Notes: a model not told the origin generated them from the sequence alone. Counted from the first letter of the stretch, positions 1-8,890 are shown. The stretch: 64,000 nt of DNA from Streptomyces sp. NBC_00190 (GCF_036203305.1 NZ_CP108131.1:3472001-3536000); one strand, 5' to 3'. Translations and numbers: made by a program.

Positions 1-519
1 GCCGACCTCGGCGCGCAGGCAGTGGGCGAAGGCCTCGACGCCGGACTTGGAGGCGCAGTAGGCGGTCATCATGGGCGCCGGGGTGATCGCGGCGAGCGAG
101 GCGATCTGCAGGAAGTAGCCGCGGCTCTCGGTCAGGACGGGCAGGAAGGCCCGGGCGGTGACGGCCCCGCCGATGAGGTTGACCTCGATCACCCGGCGCC
201 AGGCGTCGGGGTCGGAGTCGGCGAACGGCCCGCCGGAGGCCACGCCCGCGTTGGCGACGACGATGTCGACCTTGCCGAAGCGCTGCTTGACCTCCTGCGC
301 GACCCGGGCCATTGCCTCGTGGTCGGTGACGTCGGCGTACCAGTGTTCGCTGTCGGTGTGCAGCCGCTCGGAGACCTCCTTGAGGGCCTCCGGCTCCAGG
401 CCGACGAGGGCGATCTTCGCGCCGCGCGCGGAGAGTTTGCGGGCGAGCAGTTCGCCGACCCCGCGGGCGGCGCCGGTGACGACGGCGACCTGGCCTTCCA
501 GACTCCTGCGAGCGCTCAC
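1..519 (-). CDS. Short-chain dehydrogenase/reductase (SDR), C-terminus cut by window edge
   Basis: Only the first 173 residues are in the window; the gene runs off base 1. The translation has the classical SDR landmarks: a TGAARGVGE dinucleotide-binding motif near residue 15, NAG near residue 90, a Ser in IASLAA and the catalytic YCASK. It should be an NAD(P)-dependent oxidoreductase acting on a small alcohol or ketone. The GTG start at 519 overlaps the TGA stop of the upstream hydrolase by 4 bases (GTGA), so the two are translationally coupled. As third gene behind a Baeyer-Villiger-type monooxygenase and a hydrolase it may feed or drain the same ketone/alcohol pathway; the substrate is unknown. 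Confidence 0.9.
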   Translation of the reverse strand, partial: MSARRSLEGQVAVVTGAARGVGELLARKLSARGAKIALVGLEPEALKEVSERLHTDSEHWYADVTDHEAMARVAQEVKQRFGKVDIVVANAGVASGGPFADSDPDAWRRVIEVNLIGGAVTARAFLPVLTESRGYFLQIASLAAITPAPMMTAYCASKSGVEAFAHCLRAEVG

Positions 520-1451
520 GGCGTCTTCTCCTTCTCGGTGGTGTTCGGCGCGGCGAGATACAGCGAGGCCAGCTCGCGCACGGCGTCGGTGACGGCCTCC
601 GGGGCCTCGATCGGTGTCATGTGCCCCATGCCGGTGAGCTCGGTGAGCCCCACGCAGTGCGGGAGCGCGGCCGCGAGCCCGCGGGCGTGCACGACGGGGG
701 TGAGCCGGTCGTCCTTGCCGCCGATGACGGCGGTGGGCACGGTGAGCCGGGCAACGTCTGCGTCCAGGTCCAGTCCGGCCAGCACGTGGGACCACGCGCG
801 GCGGACCGCGGTGGGGCAGGCGTGCACGATACGGGCGCACGCCTCGACCTTGTCGGGCGCGGAACCGGCGCCCATGGTCGCGTACTTGAGGACCTTCTTC
901 GTGACGGGCGTGACGGGCCCGAGCGGGGCGCGGGAGCCGAGGACCGCGCCGGTGATACGCGTCCGCGCGCTCCCGGGGCGCAGGGGCACGACGCGCGCCT
1001 CCGCGACCAGCCGGGCGCTGCCGGTGCTGCACAGCAGCGCGGCCGCCACACGTTCGGCGAACTCCGGGCGGGCCGCGGCCGCCATGATCGTCATGCCGCC
1101 CATGGAGTGCCCGGCGACGACCGCCCGCTCCCCCGGGGCGAGGGCCGCTTCGAGTACGGCGACCAGGTCGTCGGCGAGGGCGGTGGTGCTGTGCTCCCGG
1201 GCGGCGGGGCTGCGCCCGTGGCCGCGCTGGTCGTAGGCGATGACCCGGTGGTCCTCGGCCAGTTCCCGTATCTGGGCGGCCCAGAACGCGGTGGAGCAGG
1301 TCCAGCCGTGCGCCAGCACCACGGCCGGCGCGCCCTCGTCCCCGTGGACCTCGACGTGCAGCCGGGCCCCGTCGGCGGAGACGGCGGCGAACTCGCGGCG
1401 CGCGACCGGGGGCGCGTACCGGCCGGTGGTGACGTGCGGCGGGCGGCTCAC
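516..1451 (-). CDS. Alpha/beta-fold hydrolase (esterase-like)
   Basis: 311-residue protein with an oxyanion HGWTC segment after the first strands, the nucleophile elbow GHSMGG, and late Asp (KDDRLTP) and His (GMGHMTP) residues of the triad. It is probably a cytosolic ester or lactone hydrolase. The GTG start at 1451 overlaps the TGA of the flavin monooxygenase (GTGA), and its own stop overlaps the SDR start the same way. A Baeyer-Villiger oxygenase next to an esterase is a familiar pair: the oxygenase makes an ester from a ketone and the hydrolase splits it. The pairing is inference from context. Confidence 0.88.
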   Translation of the reverse strand: MSRPPHVTTGRYAPPVARREFAAVSADGARLHVEVHGDEGAPAVVLAHGWTCSTAFWAAQIRELAEDHRVIAYDQRGHGRSPAAREHSTTALADDLVAVLEAALAPGERAVVAGHSMGGMTIMAAAARPEFAERVAAALLCSTGSARLVAEARVVPLRPGSARTRITGAVLGSRAPLGPVTPVTKKVLKYATMGAGSAPDKVEACARIVHACPTAVRRAWSHVLAGLDLDADVARLTVPTAVIGGKDDRLTPVVHARGLAAALPHCVGLTELTGMGHMTPIEAPEAVTDAVRELASLYLAAPNTTEKEKTP

Positions 1452-3070
1452 GCGGCGCTCTCCTCGGCGGTGACTTCGGCGGTCGCCTCGACGCTCGCCT
1501 CGGCTGTTGTCCCGGCTGCCTTCGCGGCGACCCTCGCGGCGCCCCTGGAGGCGGCCTTCGCGGCGGCCGGTACAGGCTCGCGGTCCCGGACGCGCAGGAC
1601 CTCGTACTCCGAGAGGTCGACGCCCCTCGTCTCTTTGCGGAACTCGCCGGTCGTGCCGGGCCAGACGGTGGTGTTGCGGCCCCGGGCGTCCAGGTACCAG
1701 CTGGTGCAGCCGCCGGTGTTCCACACCGTGCGCTCCATCCGGGCCTGCACGTGCCGGTTCCACTTGTTGACGGCGGACGGCCTGGCCGCGAGCGCGACCC
1801 GCCCTCCCAGCACGCTCAGCTGCCGCAGGTAATCGGCCATGTAGTTGAGCTGCGACTCGATCATCAGGATCATCGAGCTGTTCCCGAGCCCGGTGTTCGG
1901 GCCGATGATCGTCATCCAGTTGGGGAAGCCGGCCGCGGTGGCCCCGCGCAGCGCCTGCATCCCGTCCTTCCACTCGTCCGCGAGGGTCATGCCCTCCGCG
2001 CCCACCACCCGGTCCGCGATCGGCATGTCCGTGACGTGGAAGCCGGTGCCGAAGACGATCGCGTCGACCTCTGTCTCCGTCCCGTCGGCGGCGACCAGCA
2101 CCGAGCCGCGGATCTCCTTCAGCCCGGAGGCGACCAGGTCCACATCGGGCCGGGCCAGGGCCGGGTAGTACTCGCTGGAGAGCAGGATCCGCTTGCAGCC
2201 GATCCGGTACGAGGGGGTCAGCTTGGCGCGCAGCGCCGGGTCCTTGATCGAGCGCGCCATGTTGGCCTTGGCGAGCGATTCGATGAGCCCGAGCTGGTTC
2301 GGCCGCTTGGTGAAGGCGCTGACCTGGAGTTCCCGGATGCCCCACAGCAGCCCGCGCCGCGCCGCCCGGGTGAACGGCAGCTGGCGGTGCAGCCAGCGCT
2401 CGACGGCGGTGATGGCCCGGTCGGTGCGCGGCATCACCCACGGCGGGGTCCGCTGGAAGAGCGTCAGGCGCTCCACCTCGGGGGCGATGGCCGGCACGAT
2501 CTGGATGGCGGAGGCACCCGTACCGATCATGGCGACGCGCTTGCCGCGGAGGTCGTAGTCGTGGTCCCAGCGCGCGGAGTGGAAGACCTTGCCGGGGAAC
2601 TCGGCGAGCCCGGGGATCTCCGGCATCTTTGGGTCGGACAGCGGCCCGGTCGCCGACACCACCACGTCGGCGGTGAGCGCACCGGCGGAGGTCTCGATCT
2701 CCCAGCGCAGCGCGTCCGCGTCCCAGCGCATCACCCGGACCTCGGAGTCGAGGCGGATGTGCGGGCGCAGGCCGAAGGTGTCGGCGACGTGCTCCAGGTA
2801 GGCGCGGATGGCCGGCTGTCCCGAGAAGGTCCGGGGCCAGTCGGGATTGGGCGCGAAGGAGAAGGAGTACAGGTGGGAGGGGACGTCGCAGGCGCACCCG
2901 GGGTAGCTGTTGTCGCGCCAGGTCCCGCCGACCGAGTCGGCCCGCTCCAGTACGACGAAGTCGGTGATCCCCTCGCGTCGCAGTCGCACGGCCGCGCCGA
3001 GCCCGCCGAATCCGGACCCGATCACCGCCACGCGTACGTGCTCACGTTGTGCGATGTCACTGCCGTTCAT
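1448..3070 (-). CDS. Flavin-containing monooxygenase, Baeyer-Villiger type
   Basis: About 540 residues from ATG 3070 (an in-frame extension to 3121 is possible). It has the FAD motif GSGFGGLGAA near the N-terminus, the type I Baeyer-Villiger fingerprint F-x-G-x(3)-H-x(3)-W-D (FPGKVFHSARWD) and a second Rossmann motif GTGASA for NADPH. Class I Baeyer-Villiger monooxygenases insert oxygen next to a ketone using FAD, NADPH and O2. It is the first gene of a three-gene operon with hydrolase and SDR, divergent from a MerR regulator whose start lies 145 bp away. A plain FAD hydroxylase activity cannot be excluded. Confidence 0.88.
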   Translation of the reverse strand: MNGSDIAQREHVRVAVIGSGFGGLGAAVRLRREGITDFVVLERADSVGGTWRDNSYPGCACDVPSHLYSFSFAPNPDWPRTFSGQPAIRAYLEHVADTFGLRPHIRLDSEVRVMRWDADALRWEIETSAGALTADVVVSATGPLSDPKMPEIPGLAEFPGKVFHSARWDHDYDLRGKRVAMIGTGASAIQIVPAIAPEVERLTLFQRTPPWVMPRTDRAITAVERWLHRQLPFTRAARRGLLWGIRELQVSAFTKRPNQLGLIESLAKANMARSIKDPALRAKLTPSYRIGCKRILLSSEYYPALARPDVDLVASGLKEIRGSVLVAADGTETEVDAIVFGTGFHVTDMPIADRVVGAEGMTLADEWKDGMQALRGATAAGFPNWMTIIGPNTGLGNSSMILMIESQLNYMADYLRQLSVLGGRVALAARPSAVNKWNRHVQARMERTVWNTGGCTSWYLDARGRNTTVWPGTTGEFRKETRGVDLSEYEVLRVRDREPVPAAAKAASRGAARVAAKAAGTTAEASVEATAEVTAEESAA

Positions 3071-3214
3071 GCCGCCCATGCCCGCCGCCTTCCGCATCCG
3101 CGCCCGCAACACTGCCAGCAATCACTGGCACAATCGGGAGAGTAGAGCAGCCCCGTACTCATGGGTAGGGGTCACACCCGGAAAGTTACTGCTGGTACGC
3201 CATAGGCTGCGGCT

Positions 3215-3904
3215 GTGGCGAAGGAAGAGACGGAAGCGAAGACAGTGCGCGAGTACCGCACGGAGGAACTGGCCGAGGCGGCGGGCATCCCCGTCCGCAC
3301 CCTGCGCTTCTACCGCGAGCGCAAGCTCCTGCCGCCACCGCGCCGCGAGGGCCGCATCGCCTGGTACGACGACCACCACCTGGCCCGGCTGCGCACCATC
3401 GCCGCCCTGCTGGAGCGCGGCCACACCCTCGGCGGCATCGCGGAGCTGACCGCCGCCTTCGAGAGCGGCCGCGACGTCAGCCAGCTCGGTCAGCTGCTCG
3501 GCATCGGCTGGTCGGAGGAGACCCCGGTCCGGCTGACCCCGGAGGCGCTGGCCGACTACTTCGAGGGCGAGGTCACCCCGGAGAACCTGGCGGCCTCGCT
3601 CGACCTCGGCTACCTCGCCACCGACGGCGACGAGATCGTGCACGTCAGCCGGCGCCTGCTGGACGTCTCCTCGGCCCTGGTCCGCGAGGGCGTCCCGCTC
3701 TCGGCCGTCCTGGAGACGGGCCGCCGCGTGCGCGAGCACGCGGACGCGATGGCGGCCCTGTTCACCGAGCTGATCACGGTCCACATCTCGCAGGATGCCC
3801 TCCCGCGCCTGCGCCCGCTGGCCAAGAGCGTGGTCGAGGCCGAACTGGCGATGGCGATGGACCGCCTCCTGGCGTCCGGATCCGGTCAAACACCCAGCTC
3901 GTAG
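3215..3904 (+). CDS. MerR-family transcriptional regulator
   Basis: 229 residues from GTG 3215. The N-terminus carries a MerR winged helix (RTEELAEAAGIPVRTLRFYRE, then a Trp-Tyr wing segment), followed by a helical dimerisation region. The C-terminal 130 residues are helical, contain no obvious metal-binding Cys cluster, and include repeated DVSSALVREGV-like segments also seen in longer actinobacterial MerR proteins. Divergent orientation to the monooxygenase operon suggests it controls that operon and itself. Its last 19 bases overlap the 3' end of the convergent exodeoxyribonuclease gene. Confidence 0.88.
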   Translation: MAKEETEAKTVREYRTEELAEAAGIPVRTLRFYRERKLLPPPRREGRIAWYDDHHLARLRTIAALLERGHTLGGIAELTAAFESGRDVSQLGQLLGIGWSEETPVRLTPEALADYFEGEVTPENLAASLDLGYLATDGDEIVHVSRRLLDVSSALVREGVPLSAVLETGRRVREHADAMAALFTELITVHISQDALPRLRPLAKSVVEAELAMAMDRLLASGSGQTPSS

Positions 3905-4689
3905 ACGACGGTCACGGGCGCGTGGTCGGACCAGCGCTCGGGGTGCGTCTCGGCGCGCTCGACGAACGCCTTCACCGCCTTCGCGGCCAGCCCGGGCGTC
4001 GCGACCTGGAGGTCGATGCGCCAGCCGGCGTCGTTGTCGAAGGCCCGCCCACGGTAGGACCACCAGGAGTACGGGCCCTCCGTGTCGGGGTGCAGCGCGC
4101 GCACCACGTCGACATAGCCGGCGTCGCCGTACACCTTCCCCAGCCACTCCCGCTCCTCGGGGAGGAAGCCCGCGTTCTTCCGGTTGGTCTTCCAGTTCTT
4201 GAGGTCGGCTTCCTGGTGGCAGATGTTCCAGTCGCCGCAGACCACGACCTCGCGGCCGTCCGCGGCGGCCCGCGCCTTCAGCGCCCGGAGGTAGGTGTGG
4301 AACTCCGCCATGAACCGGTACTTCTCGTCCTGCTTCTCGGTCCCGGCCTCGCCGGAGGGCAGGTAGAGGCTGGCGACCGTCACACCGGGCAGATCGATCT
4401 CCAGGTACCGCCCGCTGGCGTCGAACTCGTCACTCCCGAATCCGACCTGCACCCGCTCGGGCGCGCGGCGCGTGTACAGCGCGACCCCGGCCCGTCCCTT
4501 GGCGGCGGCCGGCGCGAACACGGTGTGCCAGCCCGCGGGAGTCCGGACCTCCTCCGGGATCTGCCCCTCCTCGGCCCGTACCTCCTGAAGGCAGACCACA
4601 TCGGCGTCGGATCCTTCGAGCCACGCCCCGAAGCCCTTCTTGGCGGCGGCGCGGATCCCATTCACATTCACGGAGGTCACGGTGAGCAT
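3886..4689 (-). CDS. xth: Exodeoxyribonuclease III / AP endonuclease
   Basis: 267 residues, typical for ExoIII. Visible family motifs are SVNVNGIRAA at the N-terminus, the metal-binding Glu in CLQEVRAEEG, GDWNICH, and the C-terminal W-R-I-D-L and SDHAPV segments. It cleaves DNA 5' to abasic sites and removes 3' blocks in base-excision repair. The ATG at 4689 is preceded by a TAAGGT -10 box (4701-4696) only six bases upstream, so the transcript is probably leaderless. It is convergent with and overlaps the MerR gene by 19 bases. Confidence 0.95.
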   Translation of the reverse strand: MLTVTSVNVNGIRAAAKKGFGAWLEGSDADVVCLQEVRAEEGQIPEEVRTPAGWHTVFAPAAAKGRAGVALYTRRAPERVQVGFGSDEFDASGRYLEIDLPGVTVASLYLPSGEAGTEKQDEKYRFMAEFHTYLRALKARAAADGREVVVCGDWNICHQEADLKNWKTNRKNAGFLPEEREWLGKVYGDAGYVDVVRALHPDTEGPYSWWSYRGRAFDNDAGWRIDLQVATPGLAAKAVKAFVERAETHPERWSDHAPVTVVYELGV

Positions 4690-4727
4690 CCCTGCACCTT
4701 AGCGGGATGGTTCCGTACGATATTCAA

Positions 4728-5231
4728 ATGTCTCACGGTATAAACCTCCACGCTGTGCCGTACGACCATCCGGACGCGGCCAAGCTCGATGCCCAGGTCC
4801 AGCTGGAGTACCAGGCGCGCTACGACGACGGTGAGGGCGACGCCACGTTCCTCGACCCCGCCATGTTCGCCCCGCCGCAGGGCCTCTACCTGCTGGCGTA
4901 CGACGCCGCGGGCGCCCCGGTCGCCAGCGGCGGGTGGCGCAGCCAGGAGCTGAACGACGAGGGCTACGCGGACGGCGACGCCGAGCTGAAGCGCATGTAC
5001 GTCATACCGGAGGCCCGCGGCCTGGGCCTGGCCCGCCGGATCCTGGCAGTCCTGGAGGACGACGCCCGCGCGGCGGGCCGTACCCGGATGGTCCTGGAAA
5101 CGGGCGACCAGCAGCCGGAGGCGATCGCCCTCTACCTGTCGTCCGGCTACGCCCTGTCTGCCAAGTTCGGCTACTACCGCTTCCACGACTCCAGCCGCTG
5201 CATGACGAAGCCGCTCCACAGCCAGGACTAA
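4728..5231 (+). CDS. GNAT-family N-acetyltransferase
   Basis: 167 residues from ATG 4728; a GTG further upstream at 4707 is possible but has no better ribosome site. The acetyl-CoA pyrophosphate loop is seen as R-G-L-G-L-A-R-R, preceded by a KRMYV beta strand and followed by ETG and AIALYLSSGY, which is classic GNAT topology. The acceptor is unknown. It lies between divergent xth and the convergent 180-bp inverted-repeat element. Confidence 0.88.
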   Translation: MSHGINLHAVPYDHPDAAKLDAQVQLEYQARYDDGEGDATFLDPAMFAPPQGLYLLAYDAAGAPVASGGWRSQELNDEGYADGDAELKRMYVIPEARGLGLARRILAVLEDDARAAGRTRMVLETGDQQPEAIALYLSSGYALSAKFGYYRFHDSSRCMTKPLHSQD

Positions 5232-5234
5232 GCG

Positions 5235-5414
5235 GCCTCGGGGAAGCGGGGTGCGTTTCCGCGTCGTCCGGTGCGGTGCATCGCAAGGCGGAGCAGTGCC
5301 GTTGTACTGGACGTACTCGGGTACTGCGACAACGCGGCGAGGTGCCGTGCCTGGGGGCACCTCCCAGCGGTAGCTGGGGAAGCGGCACGGGGACGTGCCC
5401 CACTTCCCCGAGGC
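5235..5414. repeat. 180-bp intergenic element with inverted terminal repeats
   Basis: The interval between two convergent genes begins with GCCTCGGGGAAG (5235-5246) and ends with its exact complement CTTCCCCGAGGC (5403-5414); imperfect complementarity continues inward for about eight more bases. The interior has further partial dyads, for example GCCGTTGT near 5288 against ACAACGCGGC near 5330, and GGTGCC/GGCACC copies at 5340-5362. The whole element could fold as one long branched hairpin and act as a bidirectional terminator. The sequence style resembles repeats I recall from intergenic regions of other Streptomyces genomes, but this was not checked. Confidence 0.6.
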
Positions 5415-5417
5415 GGC

Positions 5418-6773
5418 TCAGGGCCGGCGCGGGAGCCAGGCGGCGCGATCCGTGCCCCAGCGGGACGGACCCGCCGCCCAGTCCCCGAAGGGACTGATGG
5501 CGTACCGCAGCCGTCCGTATCCCGAGTCCGTTTCCCGGAGCCACGGCCGCGCCGAGTAGCCCGGTGCGCCGGGCCCGGCCGCCGGGACGTCGCGGGCCAG
5601 CCACGACGCCGTTCCCGCCAGCGAGAACCGCAGCGCGCGCCCGCGCCCGTCCGCCAGCGCCCTCAGCACCCCGGCCGCCACCAGGTATCCCGTGCCGTGG
5701 TCGAGCGCCTGCGCCGGCAGCACCCCCGGCACGCCGTCCGGACCGGCGTACCGGGCGGCGATCCCGTAGCCCGCCTGGACCAGCGAGTCGAACCCCCGCC
5801 GGCCGGCCCACGGCCCGTCCCAGCCCCACGCGCACAGCTGGGCCACCACCAGCCCCGGCCGCCGCTCCAGCAGCTGCGCCGCCCCGAGCCCGTGCCGCTC
5901 CAGAGCCCCCGGCCGGTAGCCCGTCACCACCACGTCCGCCTCGGACAGCAGCCCCTCGAACACCGCCCGGTCCGCCGTGGCCGCGAGGTCCAGCAGCGCC
6001 GATCGCTTGCCGAATCCGGTGTCCGCGTACGCGTCGGCCGCCTCCGGCAGCCCGGGCGGGTCGATCCGGAGCACGTCCGCGCCCAGCAGCCCGAGCGTGC
6101 GCGTCGCGACCGGCCCCGCGATCACCCGGGTCAGGTCCAGCACCCTCACCCCGGCCGCCGGCAGCCCCGCGGGGGCCGGCCCCAGCGGCCGGCCCTGCGC
6201 CCCGGATTCCTCCGCGGCCTCGACCAGCGGCCGCGGGTCCCCGTACTCCCGCGCCACGGCCACCGCGAGGCCGCCCTCCCCGTACACGCGTTCCTGCACC
6301 TCTGCGGCCGCCCGGCCCGCCACGGCGGCCCGTACCGCCTCCGGCGTCGCGGACGGCAGCCGCAGTGCCCGTACCAGCGCGGCCTCGTGGTGCGGATAGT
6401 TGGCGTGGGTGCGCACCCAGCCGTCGGCCGCCCGCCAGAAACCGGACAGCGGCGCGAAGCCCACCGGCTCCCGCCCCCGCACCCGCAGGTGCCGCTCGCT
6501 GACGAAGGCCGTCGCGACCGCGCCCTCGTCCACGACGGGCGGGGCCGCGTCGCCGGCCCCGCCCCCGGCCCGTACGGCGGCCAGCTCCGCCGCGGCCAGC
6601 GCGCACGCCCCGACCGTGGCCCGCGCCAGCTCCCGTACGGGCAGCGGCCCCCGCCCCAGCCCCGGCGCCCCTCGGTACCGCACCCGCCCGGCGAGCTCCG
6701 GTGCCCCGCCGAGCGCGACCCACGCCTGCGCCGTCGCGCCGTCCCGCCCGCTCGTGATCGTCATGGGATCCAT
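5418..6773 (-). CDS. CaiB/BaiF-type (family III) CoA-transferase
   Basis: 451 residues. The diagnostic part is the C-terminal half, beginning with VRVLDLTRVIAGPVATRTLG, a typical class III CoA-transferase strand, then LGADVLRIDPPG and DVVVTGYRPGALERHG. The N-terminal 170 residues look like a second, diverged copy of the fold. These enzymes move CoA between acyl groups through an Asp-linked mixed anhydride. The Asp expected near GYLVAAGVL is not obvious by eye, so activity is not assured. Alternative ATG at 6764. Divergent from the aldo/keto reductase. Confidence 0.8.
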   Translation of the reverse strand: MDPMTITSGRDGATAQAWVALGGAPELAGRVRYRGAPGLGRGPLPVRELARATVGACALAAAELAAVRAGGGAGDAAPPVVDEGAVATAFVSERHLRVRGREPVGFAPLSGFWRAADGWVRTHANYPHHEAALVRALRLPSATPEAVRAAVAGRAAAEVQERVYGEGGLAVAVAREYGDPRPLVEAAEESGAQGRPLGPAPAGLPAAGVRVLDLTRVIAGPVATRTLGLLGADVLRIDPPGLPEAADAYADTGFGKRSALLDLAATADRAVFEGLLSEADVVVTGYRPGALERHGLGAAQLLERRPGLVVAQLCAWGWDGPWAGRRGFDSLVQAGYGIAARYAGPDGVPGVLPAQALDHGTGYLVAAGVLRALADGRGRALRFSLAGTASWLARDVPAAGPGAPGYSARPWLRETDSGYGRLRYAISPFGDWAAGPSRWGTDRAAWLPRRP

Positions 6774-6839
6774 TCAACCCACTCAACACCCTTGCGGCTT
6801 GGATAGGTTGTGCGGATCCCGCTCTCGAAAGGCACCACC

Positions 6840-7826
6840 GTGAAATATCGCGTCATCGGCTCGGCGCCCGCAACGCGCCGCGAAGTGAGCGTGCTGAGCC
6901 TCGGCACCATGACCTTCGGCACCACCGTCGACGAGGCCACCTCGTACGCGATCCTCGACCGGTTCGCGGAGGCGGGCGGCACCTTCATCGACACCTCCAA
7001 CAACTACGCCTTCTGGGTGAACGGCACGCAGGGCGGCGAGAGCGAGGAACTGGTCGGCCGCTGGCTGCGCAACCGCGGCATCGGCGACGAGATCACCGTC
7101 GCCACCAAGCTCGGCGCCCGCCCCAACCAGCCGACCAGCGGTTTCAGCCTCGACGTGGAGGGCCTGTCCGCCAAGGTCATCCGCGAGTCCGCGGAGCGCA
7201 GCCGCGAGCGTCTCGGCATCGAGCGCATCCACCTGCTGTACGCGCACGTCATGGACGAGAACACCCCGCTGGAGGAGACCGTCCGGGGATTCGCCGAGGT
7301 CGTCGCGGACGGCACGGCCGGCCTGCTCGGCGCGAGCAACCACTGGGCCTGGCGCGTGGAGCGCGCCCGTACGCTGGCCGCCGCGGCCGGCGTACCGGGC
7401 TACGAGGTGCTCCAGCACCACCACAGCTACCTGCGCCAGCGCACCGACATCCCCAGCCTGCGCTCGCCCGACGGCAACCAGGGCCTGGTCAGCGGCGACC
7501 TGCTCAGCTACCTCCGGGACAACCCGTCGCTCACGCAGGTCTCGTACTCCCCGCTGATCGCGGGCGCCTACGTACGCGACGACAAGCCGCTCGGCCCCGG
7601 CTTCGAGCACGCGGGCACCGAGCCCCGCCTGCGCGCGGTCCGCGAGGTCGCCGCCGAGACCGGCGCCACCGTCAACCAGGTCGTCCTGTCCTGGCTGATG
7701 GGCGGCGGCATCCCGGTGCTCCCGCTGGTCGGCGCCTCCTCGGTGGCCCAGCTGGAGGAGAGCCTGGGCGCGGTGGAACTCGAACTGACGGCGGAGCAGC
7801 GCGCCACGCTCGACTCGGTGAACTGA
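6840..7826 (+). CDS. Aldo/keto reductase
   Basis: 328 residues from GTG 6840, chosen because GAAAGG lies about nine bases upstream; the reading frame is open back to 6810. Family features are LGTMTFG near the start, DTSNNY in place of the usual DTA-x-x-Y (catalytic Asp and Tyr), the Lys in VATKLG, an HVMDENTPLEET segment and a C-terminal cofactor region IPVLPLVGASS. It should reduce a carbonyl with NADPH. A TAGGTT -10-like box lies at about 6803-6808. No partner gene is evident. Confidence 0.87.
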   Translation: MKYRVIGSAPATRREVSVLSLGTMTFGTTVDEATSYAILDRFAEAGGTFIDTSNNYAFWVNGTQGGESEELVGRWLRNRGIGDEITVATKLGARPNQPTSGFSLDVEGLSAKVIRESAERSRERLGIERIHLLYAHVMDENTPLEETVRGFAEVVADGTAGLLGASNHWAWRVERARTLAAAAGVPGYEVLQHHHSYLRQRTDIPSLRSPDGNQGLVSGDLLSYLRDNPSLTQVSYSPLIAGAYVRDDKPLGPGFEHAGTEPRLRAVREVAAETGATVNQVVLSWLMGGGIPVLPLVGASSVAQLEESLGAVELELTAEQRATLDSVN

Positions 7827-7897
7827 CGGCCGAAGTCAGGCAGATCGTTTCCCGTGGGCAGGGCGCTGGGGCCGGAGGCAGGATCAGGGACGCCCGA

Positions 7898-8527
7898 TCA
7901 TTCGAACTCCGTGCCGAAGTACGGGTCGGGTTCGCCCGTGTAGGGGTCGATGCCGGACTCCCAGCGCCGTTGCTCCTCGCGCCAGTGGACGAAGTGCGGT
8001 GCGGGCTCTCCCCAGAGGGACGCATCGCTGAGCGGGCACTCGTCGAAGCCCTCGACGAACAGACGGCGGAGGAACTCCGCCATACCGCAGTCGTAGATCT
8101 TCCAGTGGGGCCGGCCGTGCCGTTCCCACACGATGACCGGCCAGTGGTCGGGGTCCTCGTCAACGGCGACCCAGCCGAGGATGTCGGCTCCGCAGCTGAC
8201 ACCCCACGCGATGACGGAGTCAGGGCCGGCGGTGGTTCCGTCGGGGCCTCCTTCGGTCGCCCATAGGTGCCGCATGGTGGCGGTCTCACCCGCCATGCTC
8301 CCGAGTTCCTGCCCGAAGGCCGGCTGCGTGGCCGCTTCGGGAGTGAGGACGCTGAACGCGTCATCGATGCCCCCGGCTCCGTAAGTGGTCATGAAGGCTC
8401 TGTAGTCGGACGGGAATCCGACCCGCCACGCTCCTCGCAGCGCGTCCCAGTCCACCTGCTCATCCGCACCGTCATGGGCCGGCATGACGGCCAGGAGTGC
8501 GGCGAGACGTGTTTCTTCAGGAGACAT
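7898..8527 (-). CDS. SMI1/KNR4 family protein
   Basis: 209 residues from ATG 8527 (MSPEETRLAAL). The core WRVGFPSDYRAFMTTYGAGG is the typical SMI1/KNR4 opening (LP-x-DY-x-x-F), and the tail has IVWERHG and the FLRRLF segment common in SUKH-fold proteins. Family members in bacteria are often immunity proteins to contact-dependent or polymorphic toxins, or stand-alone proteins of unknown role. No toxin gene is next to it, so no immunity function is claimed. Confidence 0.75.
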   Translation of the reverse strand: MSPEETRLAALLAVMPAHDGADEQVDWDALRGAWRVGFPSDYRAFMTTYGAGGIDDAFSVLTPEAATQPAFGQELGSMAGETATMRHLWATEGGPDGTTAGPDSVIAWGVSCGADILGWVAVDEDPDHWPVIVWERHGRPHWKIYDCGMAEFLRRLFVEGFDECPLSDASLWGEPAPHFVHWREEQRRWESGIDPYTGEPDPYFGTEFE

Positions 8528-8728
8528 GGCCCCTCCAGCGGTGTGTACGTCCGCCGCAACGTATCCGGCGTCACGGACATCGGGCCTCCAGGGGCATGGA
8601 AGCGGAGCAGCGCCCCGCCGCCCCTCGCGCACCCGAGCCACCGCGAACCCCAGGCCGGTCCTCCGCCGGGCAACCGCCCGGGTTCCCGCCCGCGTTCGGA
8701 CATCACCTCGAACGCACCCACAAACGCC
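8528..8728. other. 201-bp intergenic stretch without recognised gene
   Basis: Between the SMI1-family start and the tRNA terminator I see no convincing reading frame, RNA or dyad. It should contain the promoter of the SMI1-family gene, but no clear -35/-10 pair was found. Confidence 0.5.
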
Positions 8729-8764
8729 GAGATCCCGCCCAGCCTTTCGGCTGAACGGGATCTC
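8729..8764 (-). terminator. Stem-loop terminator downstream of tRNA-Ala
   Basis: GAGATCCCG (8729-8737) and CGGGATCTC (8756-8764) form a perfect 9-bp stem, extended inward by AGCC/GGCT around a TTTC loop. It sits about 40 bases after the tRNA 3' end. Confidence 0.75.
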
Positions 8765-8802
8765 GTGACGATTCCCGAGAGCTACTCGAGAACTGTCGTC
8801 TG

Positions 8803-8876
8803 TGGACCTGTGGGGATTTGAACCCCAGACCCCCTCGATGCGAACGAGGTGCGCTACCAGACTGCGCCACAGGCCC
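8803..8876 (-). tRNA. tRNA-Ala (anticodon CGC)
   Basis: 74-nt cloverleaf read on the minus strand. The acceptor stem is GGGCCTG paired with CAGGTCC and includes the G3-U70 wobble pair that identifies alanine tRNAs. The anticodon arm is CCTCG-TTCGCAT-CGAGG with anticodon CGC. The T arm has CTGGG-GTTCAAA-TCCCC with one weak pair. CCA is not encoded after the discriminator A. It decodes GCG, a heavily used codon in this GC-rich genome. Confidence 0.95.
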
Positions 8877-8890
8877 TTGCGACGTGTGAA

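Noticed and set aside
7898..8527. SMI1/KNR4 gene as immunity part of a toxin system
   Set aside because: No toxin, secretion or polymorphic-toxin gene lies nearby.
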